A stretch of DNA of 54,876 nucleotides from CAYSZB01 sp964435475 (GTDB lineage Bacteria > Chloroflexota > Anaerolineae > Anaerolineales > Anaerolineaceae): positions 1-54,876 of the forward strand of contig CAYSZB010000008.1 of assembly GCA_964435475.1 (NCBI GenBank), in the 5' to 3' direction. The translations under genes were made by a program, and so were the position numbers. Positions 50,654 through 54,876 of this stretch are shown here, piece by piece (the stretch's first letter is position 1; the number at the start of each line of letters is the position of its first letter). Below the pieces are notes generated by a model, which searched no databases, was not told where the DNA came from, and was given only the letters and a program-made list of their open reading frames with translations.

Positions 50654-52489
50654 TCAAGGCAGGTAGAGTTGGAAATTATCAAAACCAACCCGGAGACCGA
50701 CCTTTTCATACACGCCAGCCAGCAAGCCGATATCGCCTACTCTGAAACTTGGATCAGAGATTTCAAACAGCAGGGTTTCATTGACTGCCAGGGCAAGTTT
50801 CTGTGACCCACAGAAGGCTGCCATACTAAGGTACCCGCCTTTGGCGATCTCTTCAGAATAAGCCCAATCGACCAGCGAAATATATTCGTTGTTGGCATAC
50901 TTCCAGGCCGTATAATAACCATCTTCAGCAACTTCCAGGACAGTGAAGTTTTCTGAATCCTGTAACCCACACACAAACCCGTAATCGCCATCGCCAACAC
51001 TCTTGATCACCCGGGCATCAACTGACATGACAACGTTATCAGCACTGTTTGGAAGATAGGACCAGATCACCCAGTTGGGGTTCTTTACCTCGATCACCAT
51101 TTCGCCATTCACATACGCCGAAGATCCATCAGCATCAGACGCGACATACCATCCGCTGGCAGGGTCGGAAAAATCATCATAGAAATCAATGTTGCCGGTG
51201 GGTGTATATTCCTCTTCGTAACCACCGCCACCCATTTCCACAGCCACCTGTCCCTGTCGGGCTGCCTGGATCAGTGGCAAAGCCAGTTTGATCGGTCGCA
51301 GTGCATTGATGAAACCGCCGGTGGGAATGCACGTGTCATTATCATCAATATACCCGTCACGGTTGGTATCAGCCAGGGCACGGCAATCCACATAACCTGC
51401 CTCTTCATCACCTGAACCCAGTTGGGTCGGGATGCCAATGATCAAGCCTTCAGAATTGGCTGCCAGGCCACCCGAGTTTCCACCAGCAATGGTGGCAGAG
51501 GTCTTGACGAAGGCACGGTTGCCATAGGGGTTTTGCGAAGTGAAACCGCTCACTTCACCACGCGTCAATGTCACTGTTTCGCCGCCTATTCCCGGGTAAC
51601 CGATGATGGTGATCGCGTCACCCAGTTGCAGTGAGTCGGAATTTCCCATAATCACTGCAGGCAGGTTCAGAGTGGCATAATCGAGAGGATTGCCCTTCAG
51701 GTCTGCCCGCACTTTGATCACTGCAATGTCCAGTTCGGCATCAACCTGCAGAACGCTTGCCAGGTAGGTTTGCACTGGCGGGCTGTCCTGGGCAACTGTC
51801 ATTGCAACGATCAGGTCGGTGACAGTGTAAAACCGGTCAGACATGACCACATGGGCGTTGGTCAGAATCAAGCCATCCGGGGAAATGATCGTCCCGGAAC
51901 CAGACCACCCGATCTGGTCTCTTCCCTCCACGTTTACAACAGCCAATATCTGAACCACTGCCTGGTATGGGATTGCACCAAGGGGTTGAGGTGTCTGGTT
52001 GATCGAAGGTTCAGGTGTCCAATCGGATTGTGCATTCTCAGCCACTGATACAGCCACCTGGAAGTTGCTGTTTCCTGCATTGGTCGCAACACTGCCTGCA
52101 CCGGAGAGATTTCCAGTCTGTGTGGCTTCAAATGTGAAACTGACCATCAGGTTGCCATTCGGAGCCAGGGTGGTATTGTAGGCATATGACACCTTGTTAC
52201 CATCAGTGGTTCCAGCTGGCAGGGAGGGAGTGGTGTTGACCAGGGTCGCCGCATTGACCAGGCTGCTTGGGAGCATGATGGAGCTAACCTCCAGGTTATA
52301 CGACCCGCTGTTGTACATACCGATCGTGATCGAAAACGTGTCCCCGACATTGAGGGATGAATCGACTTTGGATACCGTGATCTCCAGATCGTTGGCGGAC
52401 GCTCCACCGCTGGTTCCACAGGCCACTGCCGCCAGGATCAATACACTGATGATCAAAAAAATACGCATGGAAGGTCGTCCAGCCATCAT
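50654..52489 (-). CDS. Multidomain trypsin-like protease lipoprotein
   Basis: A 611-residue lipoprotein (lipobox VAC, Cys24). From the N-terminus: a beta-rich domain (about 33-150) resembling CARDB/DUF11-like repeats, a trypsin-like protease domain (about 172-360) with H213 (TNAHVV), D254 (ELDIAVIKV) and S339 (GGNSGGL), then an insert with an EF-hand-like calcium loop (D374, N376, D378, Y380, D382, D385; flanked by C369 and C387). The C-terminal 180 residues form a beta-jelly-roll-like domain (IDFYDDFSDPASGWYV, GLRVGFDNFQLYLP) resembling DUF1080/laminin-like lectin folds. The ATG at 52489 follows AGAGGTG. It probably degrades or binds extracellular substrate. Confidence 0.85.
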   Translation of the reverse strand: MMAGRPSMRIFLIISVLILAAVACGTSGGASANDLEITVSKVDSSLNVGDTFSITIGMYNSGSYNLEVSSIMLPSSLVNAATLVNTTPSLPAGTTDGNKVSYAYNTTLAPNGNLMVSFTFEATQTGNLSGAGSVATNAGNSNFQVAVSVAENAQSDWTPEPSINQTPQPLGAIPYQAVVQILAVVNVEGRDQIGWSGSGTIISPDGLILTNAHVVMSDRFYTVTDLIVAMTVAQDSPPVQTYLASVLQVDAELDIAVIKVRADLKGNPLDYATLNLPAVIMGNSDSLQLGDAITIIGYPGIGGETVTLTRGEVSGFTSQNPYGNRAFVKTSATIAGGNSGGLAANSEGLIIGIPTQLGSGDEEAGYVDCRALADTNRDGYIDDNDTCIPTGGFINALRPIKLALPLIQAARQGQVAVEMGGGGYEEEYTPTGNIDFYDDFSDPASGWYVASDADGSSAYVNGEMVIEVKNPNWVIWSYLPNSADNVVMSVDARVIKSVGDGDYGFVCGLQDSENFTVLEVAEDGYYTAWKYANNEYISLVDWAYSEEIAKGGYLSMAAFCGSQKLALAVNETLLFEISDPSFRVGDIGLLAGVYEKVGLRVGFDNFQLYLP

Positions 52490-52538
52490 AATGCACCTCT
52501 AAATGAAAAAAGTATGGTCATATAACATTTAGCATATC

Positions 52539-52591
52539 ATAAAATTGGTTGCCTGTTGTCGAAAGTATAAATTTTTTTCAACCAATTTTAT
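52539..52591 (-). terminator. Long inverted repeat downstream of the APC-Usp gene
   Basis: ATAAAATTGGTTG (52539-52551) and CAACCAATTTTAT (52579-52591) are a 13-bp perfect inverted repeat with a 27-base AT-rich loop. It lies between the APC-Usp stop (52605) and the next gene. It could be a weak terminator or a protein-binding site. Confidence 0.4.
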
Positions 52592-52604
52592 AAAACAACA
52601 GCCT

Positions 52605-54854
52605 TTAGTCTTCGATCTGTTTGATCTGGTGCCTGATCCATAATGCTGCTTCAGGCTGATACCGCCGGACAATGAACATGGAGCACGATACTTCTTCTAT
52701 CAATGCATCATTGAGCTTTCCAAAAATGTAATTTGGCGAAAATGCCTCCCCTGAAGCACCAATGATGAGAAGGTCGTAAGGCACCCGTTCGGTCTCAGCA
52801 ATGATACCTTCAAGAATGTTTTCAGCGGGCTCCACCCTGGCTGTGAGAAATTGGGGCAATTCTCCCATTTCTTCTTCAATGATCTCTTCAAGGCGGTGTA
52901 ATTCATCTTCCAGGGTTTCATCATCCACGTTTTCAGCCACAAGGCGAAGGGCAGTGATGGTCACATCCTTCTGGTAAGCCAGGTCAGCCGCCAATTTCAA
53001 TGCAAGGTGGGCATTTGGACCAGTACCCACCGGCACCAGGATGTGTTGAATGCCATTCAGACCATGATCACGCAGTACCCCCACATCACAATGGGCAGAT
53101 ACCAGCACCTCTTTAATGATATTATGGGGAATCTTTAACTTGGTATCCAGGGAAGGCCAACCCAGCAGGAGCATTTTTACCGGGTTGGGCGACTTTAACT
53201 CTTCGTAAATCCCGGATTCAACATTCTTTGCCACCTTATTCTTGGTATAGATCGGTACATTTCTCTGCATGGCTATGGGAACCGCCAGCTTAAGCACCTT
53301 TTTTTGTGTAGCCTCTTTTTCTTCGACCAGCTTTTGAAAAGCTGCATCCGGAATGTCCTGGTTTATCTTTAACACATTGAAAAGGCAAATACCAGTGTCT
53401 TCCTGGTGTTCAGCCAGGCGTGATGCCAATCGAACCAACGAAATGGCTGTTCGCGGGTTGGCAGCAGCAAGCAAAAGACGACCACCCCCGACCTTTTCTT
53501 CCTCTTCAGCTTTCTTTTCGGTTCGTGTTTTAAAGAATTGGAGGACAAAATATATCACCGTCAGTGCCAAGAGCAGCAACCCAAGAAATAGCAACGCCTT
53601 GGGGTCTGCAAATGCAATGATCAACACACCAGCTCCCGCAGCCAGGTATGCTGTCAGGGGAAACAGGCGTACTTTAAATGGCCGCTCTATGTTGGGATGC
53701 ATTTTTCTTAATCGGATCATGGCAAGGCTTGCCCAGAACAGCACAAACATGTACCCGGCGCTAGAAATGAAACTCAGGAAATCAACCATGCCGATGGCTG
53801 CTACCAGGCAGCTCACGATGACAATAAATATGATGGCAGCATAGGGTGTTCGCCAGCGGCTGAGACGCGAAAACACTCTTGGCCAGACACGTTCCCGGCT
53901 GAGCGTAAACGCTTCCCTGGTTGCTGAGAGCATTGCGGAGTTCACCGAGGTCAAAGTAGCAACAAGGCCAGCGACACCCAACAAAGGAACGCCCACTTTA
54001 GGCCAAAATACTTTTGCCGCATCAGTCAGGGCGGTCTCTGAACCACTGAGGGCTTCAAAAGGGACAGTTCCGATCGCCACAAATGATACAGATGTATAGA
54101 CCAATGTCGCAATTCCCAGGCTGATCAGGATTCCCAGGGGAATGTTGCGGCTGGGCCTGGTGATCTCTTCTGCATCGTCAGCGATCACCTCAAAACCGAC
54201 ATAGGCATTATAGACCAGGGCGATAGTACCCAACATGACTGCGATATTCTGCCAGATGGTGTGATGGGCAAAAACAGCCTCACCTGACTTGAATGTCTCC
54301 CAGTTGAACCCATTCGAACTGGTCAACCCGATAACCACAAATGCACCAAAGACCAGAAGTAAAAAAGCACCAAGGAAAACCTGCAGGTTACCTGCTTTGG
54401 TCACGCCACGGATATGCATCAATCCCATGATCACAATGACCGCAATTGCAACAAGGATAATTCCCCATTGAATTTTTGATGATTCAAAAACAAGGCCGGG
54501 GAAAAACACGCTGAGTGAGTAAGCGAAACCGACAGCCGACAGTGCTGCATAGAATGTGCTGGAAAGTCCATCCAGTGAACCGACCAGGAACATGATCAGG
54601 TTCTTGCCAAAGCCCTCGCCCACATAGGTCATCGCCCCGCCGGTAACCGGGTATGTGGTTGCCAGTTCACAGTAATTCAATGCGACCGGCAGGGTCAATG
54701 CGCCGGCTATGATCAAGGCCAGCACAGCATCCGGACCTGCCATCCCGGCAGCGTGACCGGTTAGCACAAAAATTTCAGCAGCGATCGTACCGGCAGCACC
54801 AAGCATGATCACCTGGAGCAGGCTTAACTGCCGTTTTAGTTTTCTTTGAGCCAT
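52605..54854 (-). CDS. APC-superfamily transporter fused to two universal-stress-protein domains
   Basis: A 749-residue fusion. The N-terminal 440 residues form an amino acid/polyamine permease with about twelve helices (LSLLQVIMLGAAGTIAAEIF and ALTLPVALNYCELATTYPVTGGA in helices 1-2; NAYVGFEVIADDAEEITRPSRN in helix 6). A basic/acidic linker (KTRTEKKAEEEEK) is followed by two Usp domains (about 460-590 and 605-745). The second has IIGASGEAFSPNYIFG, which keeps the glycines of the ATP-binding motif but lacks the following Ser/Thr. Usp domains probably sense ATP or stress and regulate transport. The ATG at 54854 lies just inside the window edge. Confidence 0.9.
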   Translation of the reverse strand: MAQRKLKRQLSLLQVIMLGAAGTIAAEIFVLTGHAAGMAGPDAVLALIIAGALTLPVALNYCELATTYPVTGGAMTYVGEGFGKNLIMFLVGSLDGLSSTFYAALSAVGFAYSLSVFFPGLVFESSKIQWGIILVAIAVIVIMGLMHIRGVTKAGNLQVFLGAFLLLVFGAFVVIGLTSSNGFNWETFKSGEAVFAHHTIWQNIAVMLGTIALVYNAYVGFEVIADDAEEITRPSRNIPLGILISLGIATLVYTSVSFVAIGTVPFEALSGSETALTDAAKVFWPKVGVPLLGVAGLVATLTSVNSAMLSATREAFTLSRERVWPRVFSRLSRWRTPYAAIIFIVIVSCLVAAIGMVDFLSFISSAGYMFVLFWASLAMIRLRKMHPNIERPFKVRLFPLTAYLAAGAGVLIIAFADPKALLFLGLLLLALTVIYFVLQFFKTRTEKKAEEEEKVGGGRLLLAAANPRTAISLVRLASRLAEHQEDTGICLFNVLKINQDIPDAAFQKLVEEKEATQKKVLKLAVPIAMQRNVPIYTKNKVAKNVESGIYEELKSPNPVKMLLLGWPSLDTKLKIPHNIIKEVLVSAHCDVGVLRDHGLNGIQHILVPVGTGPNAHLALKLAADLAYQKDVTITALRLVAENVDDETLEDELHRLEEIIEEEMGELPQFLTARVEPAENILEGIIAETERVPYDLLIIGASGEAFSPNYIFGKLNDALIEEVSCSMFIVRRYQPEAALWIRHQIKQIED

Positions 54855-54876
54855 GCGAGTCTTTCCATTTCTAGGG

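Noticed and set aside
53353..53844. Open frame of 163 codons on the plus strand
   Set aside because: Antisense to the APC-Usp gene, which is intact here.
1..54876. CRISPR arrays, tRNA, rRNA or prophage genes
   Set aside because: I saw no regularly spaced repeats, tRNA cloverleaf, rRNA sequence, integrase or phage structural gene in the window.

Overview
The window is 54.9 kb of a bacterial chromosome with moderate GC and dense coding. There is no rRNA, tRNA, CRISPR array, insertion sequence or phage gene that I can see. The gene content suggests an anaerobic member of the Chloroflexota, most likely Anaerolineae-like: pyruvate:ferredoxin oxidoreductase, a sodium-pumping decarboxylase, many lipoproteins with trypsin-like protease or LysM domains, a DnaD/DnaC-type helicase-loading operon, a UPF0316 protein and a YugP-type protease. 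This placement is inference from gene content and protein style; no 16S or other phylogenetic marker was compared.

Layout. 1-2204: primase dnaG followed by the start of the housekeeping sigma factor rpoD (cut by the window edge). 2299-6972: one-polypeptide pyruvate:ferredoxin oxidoreductase and a dihydroorotate-dehydrogenase-like flavoprotein. 7170-10164: NUDIX hydrolase, LysM lipoprotein, a 65-residue conserved protein and an HtrA-like lipoprotein protease. 10358-13689: MacAB-type ABC export operon. 13881-18261: CBS-ACT protein, CorA transporter, isochorismatase-like hydrolase, a membrane protein and a zinc-finger membrane protein. 18331-23659: HerA-like ATPase, UPF0316 protein, alpha-glucan phosphorylase. 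23868-27850: a DNA-replication operon (BFN-domain protein, DnaB, DnaD-like, and a DnaC-like loader with two AAA+ domains in one chain). 28138-28907: a response-regulator-like protein behind a short coupled upstream ORF. 28962-32435: four-subunit sodium-translocating acyl-CoA (probably methylmalonyl-CoA) decarboxylase. 32654-34174: membrane protein and PfkB sugar-phosphate kinase. 34206-41069: a LacI-controlled sugar cassette (FucI-like isomerase, GH116 glycosidase, LacI regulator, divergent GPH/MelB-like transporter). 41158-47131: antitoxin-like protein, GH8-like protein coupled to a YgiQ radical-SAM protein, lipoproteins and YjbQ. 47300-54854: TetR regulator, S41 protease, YugP-type protease, thioesterase, a multidomain trypsin-like lipoprotein, and an APC transporter fused to two universal-stress-protein domains.

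How the genes work together. Pyruvate oxidation to acetyl-CoA and reduced ferredoxin, a sodium-motive decarboxylase, glycogen phosphorolysis and a glycoside-import and hydrolysis cassette fit a saccharolytic fermenter that makes or uses propionyl/methylmalonyl-CoA. The most striking features are the tandem-AAA+ helicase loader beside DnaB and DnaD, and the mirror-image lacI/transporter promoter region, where two perfect-consensus promoters each carry an operator fused to the -10 box. Start codons were re-chosen wherever a ribosome-binding site pointed to an internal ATG.
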